The notes under the pieces: model-generated
Database searches by the model: none
What the model was told of the DNA's origin: nothing
The model's input: only the letters and a program-made list of their open reading frames with translations
In this document: positions 23,140 through 34,556 of the stretch, one piece after another
Position numbering within the stretch: position 1 is the stretch's first letter
Layout: the number at the start of each line of letters is the position of its first letter
Position numbers and translations under genes: made by a program
DNA from: Adiantum capillus-veneris
Lineage: Eukaryota > Streptophyta > Polypodiopsida > Polypodiales > Pteridaceae
Assembly (NCBI GenBank): GCA_014529385.2
Contig: CM043946.1
Coordinates: 37,276,058 to 37,340,057, forward strand
Length of the DNA stretch: 64,000 nt
Direction of reading: 5' to 3'

Positions 23140-23520
23140 ATGTGATGAGACGTCTCACTAGACGATGTCAGTTTAGCCGTAGCTAGATAGCATTAGTTTA
23201 GGGTTTCTCATAGCTTATGTATCATGAGACGGATTTTATACGTCTTTTTGAACCATGTATATTATTACATTTGTCACCGCAGTTCCTTTTGCCAATCAAT
23301 TCTTTATGCCTATGATGTTGTACAATTGTCATTATTACATTTGCCAATCAATTCATTTTGCCTATGATATGTACAATTGTCAATTTTGCAAACAATGCGT
23401 CTTGTGGGTGACTATTTTGGGTCTATTATCTACCTTTGCACTTTTTTTAAAAAGTGAATCAACTACAATATGGTTGATGGGTGGCAGGGCATTCAATGCC
23501 CTGCCACCAAAAAAAATTTC
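23140..23520 (+). pseudogene. Right remainder of CACTA interior
   Basis: This continues the TNPA-like gene after the retrotransposon: after removing the insert, ...CTTGGACGT joins GATGAGACGTCTCAC. Stops follow quickly, then AT-rich sequence with repeated TTTGCCAATCAATTC and TATGATRTGTACAATTGTC units (23,285-23,385). No further gene is seen. Confidence 0.65.
23480..23508. repeat. 29-bp palindrome near CACTA right end
   Basis: Perfect 14-bp arms (GGTGGCAGGGCATT and its complement) flank one C at 23,494. It mirrors the size and form of the palindrome at 5,670-5,698 but has a different sequence. Confidence 0.92.
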
Positions 23521-23737
23521 TCTCGGGCGTCGCTATTTATGGCTCTGTAGCGTCGCTATGAGCGTCGCTATAGTCTTCTGTGTAAACGTTGCTATATGCG
23601 TCGCTATATAGCGACGCCTATAGCGACGCTCTCGTAGCGACGCTCGTAGCGATGGTTTTAGCGACGCCGGGGGTTATAAAAACCCAATGTATTTCCGTCA
23701 CTAACAACGTCACAAGAGCACACAACCTCTTGTAGTG
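23521..23737 (-). repeat. CACTA right terminal and subterminal repeats
   Basis: At least ten copies of GCGTCGCTAT, AGCGACGCC or near variants lie in both orientations, ending with the 12-bp TIR CCTCTTGTAGTG. They correspond to the repeats at the left end. Confidence 0.9.
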
Positions 23738-23754
23738 TAAATAGTCCATACATG

Positions 23755-23824
<70 letters not shown>

Positions 23825-25919
23825 TTTTGGGTGTATCTTTGGTTCCTTTTATAAAGTGGATATTCATTCAAGAGTGGAAATGATAAGAGAGCTAGCATGC
23901 AAAGCAGCGAGAAAACTTATTCATTTTGGCCTCCATGAAATTCTAAAGTATAAGTTTGGAGTAAAAAATCTCCTTCTGAAAAAGGGAAGGATTCATCATG
24001 GACCATAAAGAAAGCTACGAAAGCTCAAAGTCATGGGGGATTTGTGGGGGATTTTCTAAAGATTAACATATAGTACCACGTAAATGTACAAGAGACGATC
24101 AGGTCATAAAAGGGTGGGAAGTTGGATTTACAAAAAAAAAAGGTTTTGTATTTAGTGGTATATAATGGGAAATATGTGAACGTAGGCAATGTCTTCTTAT
24201 TTGTACTTGGTAATTAATTGGGTCAAAAGTACATTAGGAAAAATGTGAACCCCAAAAGGACCCTTTAGCTTAAGAGGTGATTATGCATTGAAAAATATTA
24301 GGAGGGTGGTGGCCATAACTATACCCTCTAAAAAGTAGAGAGGGAGTGGAGGGAGGGTGTGGGGTCCACCATTCTTTCCTTTCAACATAAATCTATTTCT
24401 CATTTGCACCCTCCAAAAACCTTGAATATATCGTATGGTACAAAAAAATATTTTTTTGCAACAAATGACCATTTTTTTAGCCATTCTCTCTCCAAAGTCT
24501 GCCATTTATTTAAACCCATCCTCTCTCTTTACAAACTCCCCCGTAGTCCTATCTCTCCAAGCTCTCCATAGTTGCAACAACTTGGAAACTCTGTGAAGTA
24601 GTTAAAGTAGCTCACATCAAAGGATAAGAAGTTGCGTATGCATGCCAAATCCATTGAGTCATCAGAGGAGTCATGCACAACTCTCAGTGCCCCAGTGATG
24701 GTCCACAAGCTCTAAAGATACACAACCACTAGAGGTAGTAAAGGTTAAACAGGTGAAGCATTTGTCCTAGGTTTTATACTCCACTTGAGGTCATATCATA
24801 CAGAGGGCTTGGCTTTAAAGTTGGCTTAGTTGGACAATTGATGGAGAAGGTAGGCATCCACAGGTAGCATTCTAGAGTTACCCTTAGTTTCATGGATTGG
24901 TAGAAAAGGAAAACGGAATTCCTTGTAAAATCGTCACTAAGTAGGGCAGTAGAAATCCTGGGTATTGTGATAAGCATTTTTCCATAGCATTATGGGTGTC
25001 TCATGAGAATGCCTTCTAGAACATCACTTGGGTACAGTCATTTTAAGCTTGTGTATGGCAAGGAGGCCATTTTACCAATTGAAGTGTAATTAACAAGCTT
25101 GAGAGTCCTAAATAGAGAAAGTGACAACATGAAGAAACAACTAAAACAATGAATACTTGATCTAGAATGCTTGGAGTTAGGCAGAGATGATGTCATTAAC
25201 TACTACACCACCTACAAAACTCAAAAAACCTAAAATTTGACTAATCACTTACTACTGGTGGAAGGAATGCTAGTGCTTACATATGACAATCTTTTTGGCA
25301 CATGCAAGGATACAAGTTCATGCCAAGATGGGAAGAAACCTATATCATTTTGTAGTAACACTCCAATGGCACCTATCGATTACAAGATGTAAACGGCAAG
25401 ATCCACAAAACTAGAGTCAATCGATGGCGCCCAAAGCAATATTTTGAATGGTTTGACCCCATTAGGGGAAATATGAACCCCGAAAGAGCCTTGTAAGGAT
25501 TCTTAATTTTAAGGGCTTGGGTTTTGGAAAAAAAATCATTACTACTATCATATGTACGTGTTTAAAGAAGTCCTTACATCAGCTCGAAGCTAAACCCACA
25601 CTCTATTTTAAAAAAGTGAGAAACACTCGCAACTCTTGATTATATGGTCATGAGGAGCAGTCAAAGCCAAAGGAGTGCTCAAAATGACCAAAAAAAACAA
25701 ATTTGCTAGGCGAACCCTATTTTACACAATGTACAAAATTCTCATGTGTACAAGCATATTTTTTCCATAAACATTATTGGGTTCTTAGCCAATGTACGTG
25801 GTTGTTGTTGCCCCAAAATGTTTTGTTTGAAAGTAGAATTAAGTACAAAAAAGTTGCATTTTTCATATTCTGTTGACCTATCATCCATGTTTCTATGCTT
25901 ACACCTATCATAACCACTA
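23738..25919 (+). repeat. Segmental duplication, copy 2, right part
   Basis: It begins TAAATAGTCCATACATGCC, matching copy 1 from about 213, and runs to CACCTATCATAACCACT, where copy 1 continues differently. It includes the TC/AC microsatellite and the dead integrase. Confidence 0.9.
24770..25480 (+). pseudogene. Ty3/gypsy integrase relic (copy 2)
   Basis: It shares with 1,243-1,935 the PLEVISYRGLGF block with Asp changed to Tyr, the stop after the LGIHR block, the LVYGKEAILPIEV block with its following stop, and the C-terminal NGTYR..VNGKIHK piece. It also has private small indels. Shared lesions show the two copies descend from an already dead insertion. Confidence 0.75.
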
Positions 25920-26057
25920 TAAATGCTTCCATATTACACTTTGGTTCTTTACTTTTATGTTTAGGAATAGAAAACGAATTTATTACCCCTCATCTTGGAC
26001 ACTATGAATTTGCCATTTTCTTACATTGGATTTTCTTTTTTCCTGCCTCTCTGGGTC

Positions 26058-27408
26058 ACTTAACACTAGGTTGGTAATGGGACACTTTTATGTCCTGGGA
26101 CACTTTTATGTCCTGTCAAGTGACAATTTTCCTTGAATTATGTCAAGAGTTTCAAAATGAATTTTGAGGTGCTATCTATCTAGAAAGTTGTCTCATGAGC
26201 TGAAAAAAACTCGACATTTTTTTGGAATATCAATTCCATCTTTAACCTTGTCCTTGCACAACATTTCACAACCTAAACTGTGTGAAAAAACGGGTCCTGT
26301 TTTTGGCTTTTTTTAACTTTTTGCAACTATACCACTCTAGAATTCATGTTTGTGAGGTCTATAATGCTAGAGAACTATCTTTAGTAGTCCTCAACATGTA
26401 CTGATGCTTCTAGGGAGAAATAAATGTTAAAGTTGTACGTTATGACCAAATTACGAAAATTGTCAAATCCTGTTTTTTAGCCAATTTTAGCTCTTCTATG
26501 ATTTTTTTGGTGGCTTTTATGAGATCCAAATGCAGTTTTGATTTTCTATGTCACATATTGTAACATAAAGCTAATATTCCTTGAGTTTTGGGGCACCTAA
26601 TACCCTATTTTGCATAGTAGACAACGATGGTTGATTTTTCCAATTATAGAAGAAAACGAAACATTCTAGTATATCAAGTATAGATTTTTCAATATTGTTA
26701 GTTTCTTGTGACAACTACATGCATTTTGTAGGTAGTAACCATATCTATTCATAAGGATCAAATTTGTCTAGATACTGAATACTTTCTATGGGATTCTACA
26801 ACTCATAATGTTGAACCCAGTCTTTTCATGTTTGTTGTATTTAGCACTTCATCTTTGTCCCCAAGATTCCCCTTGGTAAGAGATGTATTATTCTTTTGAC
26901 ATGCTCCATGGCTCCTTATGAACCTAAAGGACAATAGGGAACTAAGAAAACATGCATATATTATTTGTATTGAGCGTGGCTATAGAAACTTTGATGATAG
27001 GTCTACAGAATGGTAAAAATTCAACTTTTTTGTACCCATTTCTTTTGGCAAAACAAAAAATAGTGAGTGAGAAGCAATCATATGTTCTTATCACCAACCC
27101 ACTGAAGTTAACTAGGGAATTTATCTCAAGTCCTACAAAAATCCCTAATCTTATTTTTATGCAACAAAACGTAAGAAATGACTGTTTTGATGAAAATGCA
27201 CTGGTCCATCAACTTTGGAGGCTTGGTGTGACCAAAAGATGAGAAATTTTACAAGTTTCTTATTTTTTCCATGTGTAGGAGGCCTTGAACTATAACCTCA
27301 TGAAAGGATTTTACAAAATGAGTGGATCTACTATGGTTTTGGAGGTTTTTTTCAAAACCCTAAAAGGACACTTTTATGTCCTGATAGGTTACCAACCTAG
27401 TGTTAAGT
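26058..27408. mobile_element. Candidate non-autonomous TIR DNA transposon
   Basis: A perfect 20-bp inverted repeat, ACTTAACACTAGGTTGGTAA, bounds 1,351 bp (26,058-26,077 and 27,389-27,408). Just inside each end is GGACACTTTTATGTCC, duplicated at the left end. The interior is AT-rich with no transposase I can recognise. Flanks share CTCTCTGGGYCAC on both sides. Superfamily is unknown, and no clear target duplication can be assigned because the flanks are themselves repetitive. Confidence 0.6.
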
Positions 27409-27640
27409 ACTCTCTGGGCACCTTTAGCCCTGTGCATTTGGCGGGGCTCTTCAAGCTCCGTTCCAACCTTCGGGATTCACCGGACTTGTTCATCTCCTAG
27501 TGCCTCTCTGGGTCACATAGGGATTTTTTGAGCTCCTTCAACTCCACCATTCCTGAAAAATTCATTGCTTAGTGTCTCTCTAGGTCATATAGGGTTTTGT
27601 TGGGCACTTCCAACCCCAAGTCCGTTTCCAGGCTCTCTTG
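27405..27640. repeat. Degenerate ~75-bp tandem repeat
   Basis: Three diverged units start with (G)TCTCTCTRGGTCAYATAGGG or CTCTCTGGGCACC, each continuing to a CTCC/TTCCAACYCCA-type segment. The left flank of the TIR element near 26,045 contains another start of this unit. Confidence 0.5.
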
Positions 27641-28149
27641 GCTTCGTGCAACGCACATGCTTACACTACCTCTATGTGAAAACTAGTGCACAATGCTATA
27701 AAGTTGATCTAGAAAAGTGAAGAAAAATAGAATTTTCATGGTTGAGCATGCACTCTAGGTATTAAGGATTGATACTACAAAATTTAGGCCTTTTGGACTC
27801 TATTTAGCATTTTTCTTGTCAGAAATGACTTTTTTTGGGTCCCAAATGGGCAAAGCTGGTTAAACCAAACCCAAGTTATGGCTCAAAATTTTTGAAAAGG
27901 GTCAATCCCAATGTACCATGACACTCGAAGCAAGAGGGGTGCATTAATGGCTAAATATTATCACCTTTCCCCCATTTCATGTAGAATCTCCAAGGTTTCT
28001 CTATGGTACTTCAATTCTTGTATTTGTTTTCATGAAGGAGAGAGTTAGGGGTTTCCCCTCAATGTTTTGTGTGGGATTGTATAGAAGAGGGCAAAAGTTT
28101 GGATGAATGTGATTACATGGAGAATTTATGGAGGAATCTAGGACTTTGG

Positions 28150-28473
28150 ATAGAATTTGAAGGGGTTGAAAGTGCACTTGTTGGGGATCTCCATACGTGG
28201 GATTCATTAGCAAAACAAAATTGGACAACAATTGTAGTAGTTGGTACTGTGTTAAAGGAGTTGGCTATTTTAGAGAACATGTATTGAGAGAACCCAATGC
28301 CAACCTGTGCAGAAGCTTTGACTAGCATGCCAAGCACAAGAGATCTCTTCTTAAAACCTCATGATTTTGTTATTATGGACCCTTTGTATTTAGCAGAGTG
28401 CGGAAAACCTGGTGTGAGTGATAGAGTATTGGATGCAACCATAACGACAAAAGAAGCTGCAATAGCTTTGTGA
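28150..28473 (+). pseudogene. Unrecognised gene fragment, inverted copy
   Basis: This repeats the last third of the minus-strand fragment at 2,453-2,800, now on the plus strand: EGVESALVGDLHTWDSLAKQ, LAILENMY, a stop, then FLKPHDFVIMDPLYLAECGK and KEAAIAL with a stop at 28,471. Only this part is present. The breakpoints show that one of the two loci was rearranged. Confidence 0.5.
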
Positions 28474-28499
28474 CAAAATGCTATATTGGCACAGTCATG

Positions 28500-30060
28500 T
28501 GGGATGATCAAGTACACCAGCGTAGCACTCAAGAGACATGATCACCAGTTGTATTTTCTACAGCAACATCAACACACAACTGCTGACAAGAAGAAGCAAC
28601 GACTGTTTCAATCTTCAGCAGTGCAAGCAACTGATTGCAAGGGCAAATGTCGATTGTGTCTAAAAAAAGCATACCGCAAGCCCTTATCCATCTATAATTA
28701 GCATTGCCTAGTGCCTACTCATATATTGTATTCAACGTGCAAACAGAGATCATAGCGAGGCCGGCCAGTTGAGTTCAATAGAGAGAAATTTTGATGAAGA
28801 GCAATTGAAGGCAACAACAACAACCGACAAACTAAAGGTAATGAATTTTTCATGTGGTGCAATTACAATATCATAAAGTACCCCTCCAACACTAGAGGAT
28901 AAAACAAGTATACGAGGGAAGGGCACATTCCCTATGGTTTATGGTAATTGAGTGAGGATGGTGCTAGCTCCCTACCATACGCACATATGGTTGCACCTAA
29001 TGCATCGCTTTGCATCTACTATCTATATAATTTGAAAATATAGATAGTTACTTAAAACATCGACTAGCTCCTAATTTCAATCATGTCGTCAGTTCATTGA
29101 GGTTTTAAGGCAGCTTCAAGGAGATATGGTACAAAGTCTCGAGATTAAGCAACAACACGATATTCATGTGCATACCAATACTTCATATTTTTTATTCTTT
29201 TTGGCATACCTACCACATTTGTAGCTTCCCTAGCCCTTGGGGGTCACTTTGGTGCTATGCACTCAACTTTTGGGTTTCCTTACAGTGTGTAGTGCTTAGG
29301 TTTCTAGGTGATGTGCCTATGTCTCATTCTTTCGTTTTGGTGCACATGTTAGTTGTTAGTCGATGTGGAAACAACCACTAATAGGTAGGGAACTCACCAC
29401 TCATATCCGGTAGCATGTAGGTGGTTGTCGTGTGCGTATGAAAGCTCCAAAGCATAGAACAATCATGGGTTCTAGCTCTCTCTCAAAGACTCCAAATAGA
29501 AAATGACTTAGAAATCCCCCTAATTTTGTATAAGTGCCAAGTGCTCCCAGAAACCCAATGTGTTTTTTGATTCAATTGGTCCCTAAATGTACCTTACACT
29601 CCCTATGGGTCTTCAATTTCTCCGTTTGGACGTCCAAGTAGCAGCCACCGTTTTCTTAACGCCAAAATTTGACGTTCTCCGAATGCTTCCAAAATTTTTG
29701 TAGGAATAGATCGTGCTTTGGCATTTTGGCATTTTCTTCCAAAATCTTTGTTGCTCTTTTTGATTTTTTTGGCAATTTTCCAAAGAAACTACAAAAAGGT
29801 ACTTTAAAAATCCAAGATTGGTCTAGAAAATTAGGAGAATTAGACCAAAAAATACCCAAAAATTAGAAGCTCAACTCCTTTGCTCCACTACACATTCAGA
29901 TAGACCCCACATATTTTTCCCCATTCTCCAAAGGAGGAGATGTGAGGATTTTGAACAGGTGTTACTGGATCATCCTCACTAGCTTAATTACCCCATGTTT
30001 AGAGAGCGCAAGGATGCGCCATCATTGGGATACATGCGCAAGGCAATCCTAACATAGCAT
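28500..30060. other. Spacer with no gene found
   Basis: Short open frames occur (for example 28,486-28,701) without recognisable domains. Around 29,640-29,870 is a T/A-skewed stretch with repeated TTTTGGCATTTT and CCAAAATTTT. I see no supported feature. Confidence 0.55.
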
Positions 30061-30065
30061 GCAAA

Positions 30066-30839
30066 ATGACCTTGAGAAGATTTGTTTATGAGTACATATG
30101 TTGCAAATTTGGTGTACCACTAGAGCTACTTTCTGATAGAGGACCAGGATTTAGACGAGAGCTGTTTGATTTCTTATGCGAGAAGCTTAATGTACAGCAT
30201 AGATACAATTCTCCCTATTATCCACAATGTAATGGTCTCAATGAGAGGTTCAATGGAGAGTTGACTCAAACACATGGGAAAACTTGGGATTCAGAGTTGC
30301 CTTGTGTGTTGTGGGCCTACAGAACTACTATCAAGACAAGCACAGGATTTTCCCCTTACCCCTTGGTTTATGGCAAGGAAGCTTTACTGCCAATTGAAGT
30401 AGCAATTCCTGTTCTCAAGTTATTGTCATTGGAAGATGAGAAGAAAACAAATGCATGGGAGAAGAGGTTATTGGGTTTACAATGCTTGCAATTGGATAGA
30501 GTTTTAGCTTTGGGTTACTATGAGGAAGTGTCAAGGAAGGCTCAACTAAAAGCCAATGAATGCGTAGAGGATAACAAAATTGAAAATGGTGATTTGGTGT
30601 TTCGATACAATAGTAAGTTGGACAATACCTTTAAGAAGAAGTTTCAAATCAAATGGGAAGGTCCTTTTAGTGTTGTAAATAAATTTGAAAATGGCACATA
30701 TCAGTTGGAAGACTTAAATGGTGCACAACATAAATATCATGTCAATAATTCTAGATTGAAGAAATGTCTAGGACGTTTGATGACAATTGTGACTGATGAA
30801 ATGCTATCAGTAGAAGGAGACAATGTTGAGACATCGTAG
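30066..30839 (+). pseudogene. Ty3/gypsy integrase C-terminal fragment, 257 aa
   Basis: The open frame covers the second half of an integrase core and its C-terminal domain: LLSDRGPGFRRELF (second catalytic Asp), YNSPYYPQCNGLNERFNGEL (catalytic Glu), LWAYRTTIKTSTGFSP and LVYGKEALLPIEVAIP, then FQIKWEGPFSVVNKFENGTY (GPF module). The zinc domain, first Asp and all upstream pol domains are missing, so this is a 5'-truncated relic. It differs from the 1,778-aa element and is much better preserved than the relics at 1.2 and 24.8 kb. Confidence 0.9.
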
Positions 30840-30908
30840 GATGTAAATGAGGTTTCTGGGGATGAAATGAAGCAGTTGTTCACCCTAGGGACCTTTGCTT
30901 GTCATGAA

Positions 30909-30945
30909 TGACTAAGCTGGAAAGGGGGGTTGGCAATCTATATCA
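30909..30945 (+). other. Possible PPT and 3' LTR start
   Basis: GCTGGAAAGGGGGGTTGGCA lies about 75 bp after the integrase stop. The purine run followed by TTGG resembles a polypurine tract with an LTR start. No second LTR copy is in the window, so this stays tentative. Confidence 0.35.
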
Positions 30946-32650
30946 CACATTTTTTGGATAAGCATGAAGTCACTAGGTCATGCCAAAAATCTTGCCCACT
31001 AGCCTCATGTATATATGTGAACATAGCCCTGCAAGTTTTGGAAGTGGCCTTGTAAAAATTAATGTACAAAGGTGTGATTTTTCCAAGATTGAATGCTGAT
31101 ATTTTGGGTTGTTTGAGAGTCCAAAATATGGTTTTTAATAAGTGTTTTCAGCCGTGCTTTATAGCTTGTGAATCGGACTTGTACATCATGAGTTATGAGC
31201 ATCCGAAGCGGGCGGTTTCAACTTAGAAGGTGATTGTGGGTGCATGCGAGAAGGGAAACTAGGCCAACATGGGGGTCTAAGATTAGAAATGCTGAAGGTT
31301 TATATTTCTAGAGATAGCCTAGATGATGGGCTTCGAGGCGTGTGTTACGGTGCGTGTGCATCATTCGGTGACAGGAGCAGCAAGGTATGCCTCGGGGAAA
31401 ATTGTTCGAGAAGTCCCCTCATGCTTGGAAATTTTTGGGGAAGTTGGGGAGGTGGGAGGATGGTGCCAAGTGGAAATGGAGTAATCTCACATGGGAGGAG
31501 AAAGTGGAAATTGGAGGGTATAAGGGGGGGGAGTGGGTAACCCCTAAGGTTGTATCAAAGGGGCAAATGGAGCTTCTCTTGCCTTGCTAATGGGGCTCGT
31601 GGGTGTTGGGGGAGAGAGGGGGTGCCCATTTTGAATTTCAGTGCCTGGAATTCTCTTTGGTCCCCGGACACTTGCCCCCACCCCATTCCTTGGTCAAATA
31701 GTCACCGACAACTCATTTGTCACCCAAAAATGGCCAAAATTGGACCAATTAAAAGGTTCCCAAAGAGAGAACCATGTCAGCTAAGAAGAGAGAAAAATTA
31801 CTTGGGATAAGAGCCAAAAAAATCCCCTTTTCAATAGTTGCAATCCTCTGCACACCCTTTTTCCTAACAGAGACTAGCTTTTTTGGAGCTTTTGAGAGAC
31901 ACCCCAACTTCAAAAGCTTGTAACTCTCTCGTCTGTTGTCGGAATCAAGCATATGGATACTCTATGAAGGTCTACATGACACGAGCTTCCTTTTGACGGT
32001 CTTGGTTTTCATCAATTTTAATCATGGTTTGGGTTACGGCTGTTTCCCGCCCGACTTTACATGTGTTCAACATAGGTGTTTTCCGCACCTTTATGGTGTT
32101 TCCTTCTGACGGTGTGGTGTGTGCAAGGTTATAGAGGTTCTCATTTTCCTTCTTGTTTTCTTGCTAATAGTGTCAATTGTGGTGCATGTACCCTTGCTAT
32201 ATTCTCTTATAGTGGGTTTGACCTGACGCATGTCAATGTCTGATGCACCTTTGGCATGCACTACTAACGACCTCTTTCTCCACCAACATGGGGGTAGAGC
32301 GGTCTACTCACATAGAAGCTCCCAAATTTAGAGAGATTTATTCGAGGATGATAAAGTTAGGAGCCTCAAAAAAAATAAAGTGAAGAGCCTCAAAAGGAGG
32401 AGGGGCCACAAGGACGGGGTTTTTTGGCCAAGAAGGCAATAGGGGAGTGATAGAGAAAACGTGCAATTCTTCTTTGCACCTATCACCATCCAATGGTCAC
32501 CATCACATTAACTTTGATTGTTGAATTTCAAGTTATTTCAAACAAAACTCACACCATATAATTTTAATAGTTGATTGTTCACATCATGGCTTGCTTAATA
32601 GACTATGAAGAATATTTGTTTGAGTTGGTTGTATGCAATGTTAACTACTA
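30946..32650. other. Spacer, possibly LTR remnant; no gene found
   Basis: No domain-bearing frame was recognised. The first part could be LTR sequence from the truncated gypsy element just upstream, but there is no partner copy to test this. Confidence 0.4.
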
Positions 32651-32653
32651 TTT

Positions 32654-32654
<1 letters not shown>

Positions 32655-32742
<88 letters not shown>

Positions 32743-32818
32743 GAACCTTTGAAATGTGTTGGTAATCATGACCCTTTAAGTTCTTTTTGTAATGAAGCCT
32801 TACTAGAACATTTTCATC

Positions 32819-32849
<31 letters not shown>

Positions 32850-32865
32850 CGTGCATCTCTCTCTC

Positions 32866-32918
<53 letters not shown>
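32655..32918. repeat. Compound microsatellite cluster
   Basis: (AC)n at 32,655-32,699 passes through ATATATAT into (GT)n to 32,739, forming a long near-palindrome. A (GT)n tract at 32,818-32,845 and (TC)n at 32,861-32,918 follow. Confidence 0.95.
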
Positions 32919-32921
<3 letters not shown>

Positions 32922-33141
32922 CATTAACATGTCAAATTTGTTCTAATAATTGCTCAATTTTTTACAGCAAAGAATGTTGCCTTCTTGAGGCCATCGTGAA
33001 GTCTTCACCTTGTTTTTATTTAGTTTGAAGGGAAGCGGGAGGATATTGCAAAAGCTAAAGGCTTGGGGCATCAAAAAAGAAAGGCTAAGGGTGTATATAC
33101 TAAGCGTTGTCTAAGATGGGATTTAAAAAATTTCTTAAGAC

Positions 33142-33349
33142 TTGATACTTAAGGCAAACCCTATTGAGGCTTTGCGTGTTGCTTCAATCACCATGGCATC
33201 TAGGGTGCTCATAGGAGCCACCTGCAGCAGCATCAAGAAGTGTCCAAATGTCTTGGAGGATGTAGATATGCTTGGTGGTTTTGACCTTGGGAGACGGAGG
33301 TGTTGCCCGTTATCACAACCCACCGTCAATTGGGTGGATCGAAACCCGG
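33142..33349 (+). pseudogene. Short ORF interrupted by LTR element
   Basis: The frame reads ANPIEALRVASITMASRVLI and continues through DVDMLGGFDLGRR to the insertion point. Beyond the retroelement, at 38,245, the same frame continues SAWMHQMGRIAGSNERVGVS to a stop at 38,314-38,316. No family is recognised, and it may be chance, but the frame is preserved exactly across the target site. Confidence 0.35.
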
Positions 33350-34506
33350 TGTGAGCGGGATGAAAACACACACAGCGCCTCTATAACAAACCGACACACA
33401 CTCTTGGAAAGATACACACACACACTATGGGACACCACTCGGCTTAGACAACAGACCTGGCCGAGACAGGGAACACACCTCTGGAGTGAGAGGAGGGAGA
33501 CTATCCACTTGTCCACTCCACACAGACACACACACACACACACACACACACCCAAAAAACTCAGCTCAAAAGAGGAGAATTTTTGATGTTTAGATACAAT
33601 TGAGCTTGGGCCAACACCAATGGGGCAAATAGCTCACACAATATGGGTAAAATAAGACAGATACAATCACAAACTAGAGCAGAAACTTCGCTCATAGGAG
33701 AAACTTACACAACAAAAATAGCACAAAAAGAGTGAGGAATTTGGCAAAATGGACAGCGCCATCGCGTCCAGAATGGCCCAAAACCCCAGTCTACAATGTC
33801 AAAGTGCTCAAATCCGACCTCGGATGAGCAGTTTAGGGCCAAAACAGGCTACAAAAACACCAAAAACACCAAAAAACACACCTGCAGCTGTTCCTCCTCT
33901 CTTCTCCACGTTTTTTCTGGTCTTCTCTCTATTTTCTCAGTTCCCACACTTAGATTTATTACTTGGGCACCCTTGGCCTTTTAGATGACCTCAAACGGAC
34001 CCCGAACAGGCCAAAAACTGACCTCGCAGTGCATAGTTGTCACCCTGCTACATCCATACGCACACCTAGCACTCAGCTTCTTTCAATAATGCATCCCGCC
34101 ACCACGTGAAGTGGCCCCAAAATATGGTCCTCATGATGACCTTTCTGCATAATTATCATAAGAAAACATCCACGTTGTGTCCGTACTTATCCACGTACAA
34201 GTATTGACCCCCTTCGCCCTCCTGACGCCACTAGATTCAACCTGATGCACCTGCTTACCTCATGTCGTCGGCCTGCGGATAGCTTCCTCGAGAAGTTTTA
34301 CACACTACAACTCTTCTTTACTATAGAAAAAACACAGTGGAACTGGTAATAGTGAAAATCAATGCACTATGTACATGGTGTCCTACTTGTACACATGTGG
34401 GCCCCACATAACCACCTGTCTCTGGAAAATGGGCAATCCTTTATTCGATGCACCATGCATGGATATGTACATATGTGCATTTCCTTGCTCCAAAAAACTC
34501 CTGACA
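33350..34506 (-). repeat. 3' LTR of non-autonomous element
   Basis: It begins TGTGAGCGGGATGAAAAC and ends CTCCTGACA on the plus strand and matches 37,102-38,244. It holds an (AC)n tract at about 33,522-33,551. Confidence 0.93.
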
Positions 34507-34530
34507 TAATTTGCCCACCCCCTAGCCTGC
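34507..34530 (-). other. Polypurine tract of non-autonomous element
   Basis: The minus strand reads GGCTAGGGGGTGGGCAAATTA directly before the 3' LTR. The purine core is AGGGGGTGGG. Confidence 0.7.
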
Positions 34531-34556
34531 TAGAGCATTCATGCTCAGCAGCAGCA

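Larger units (their letters stand above)
5504..23740 (+). mobile_element. CACTA (En/Spm) transposon with 3-bp TSDs
   Basis: The element starts CACTACAAGAGG at 5,507 and ends CCTCTTGTAGTG at 23,737, a perfect 12-bp inverted repeat. The duplicated target TAA lies at 5,504-5,506 and 23,738-23,740. Both ends carry many copies of a GCGTCGCTAT/AGCGACGC subterminal motif, as is usual for CACTA transposase-binding regions. Inside are a TNP2-like transposase, a DUF4216-like segment, a TNPA-like gene and an HMA fragment. Removing the nested retrotransposon (11,829-23,139) leaves about 6.9 kb. The paralogous empty site near position 215 confirms the insertion. Confidence 0.96.

Noticed and set aside
23140-23144. 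A 5-bp target duplication for the gypsy element
   Set aside because: The flanks GACGT and ATGTG do not match; only a 4-bp ACGT/ATGT near-match can be supported.
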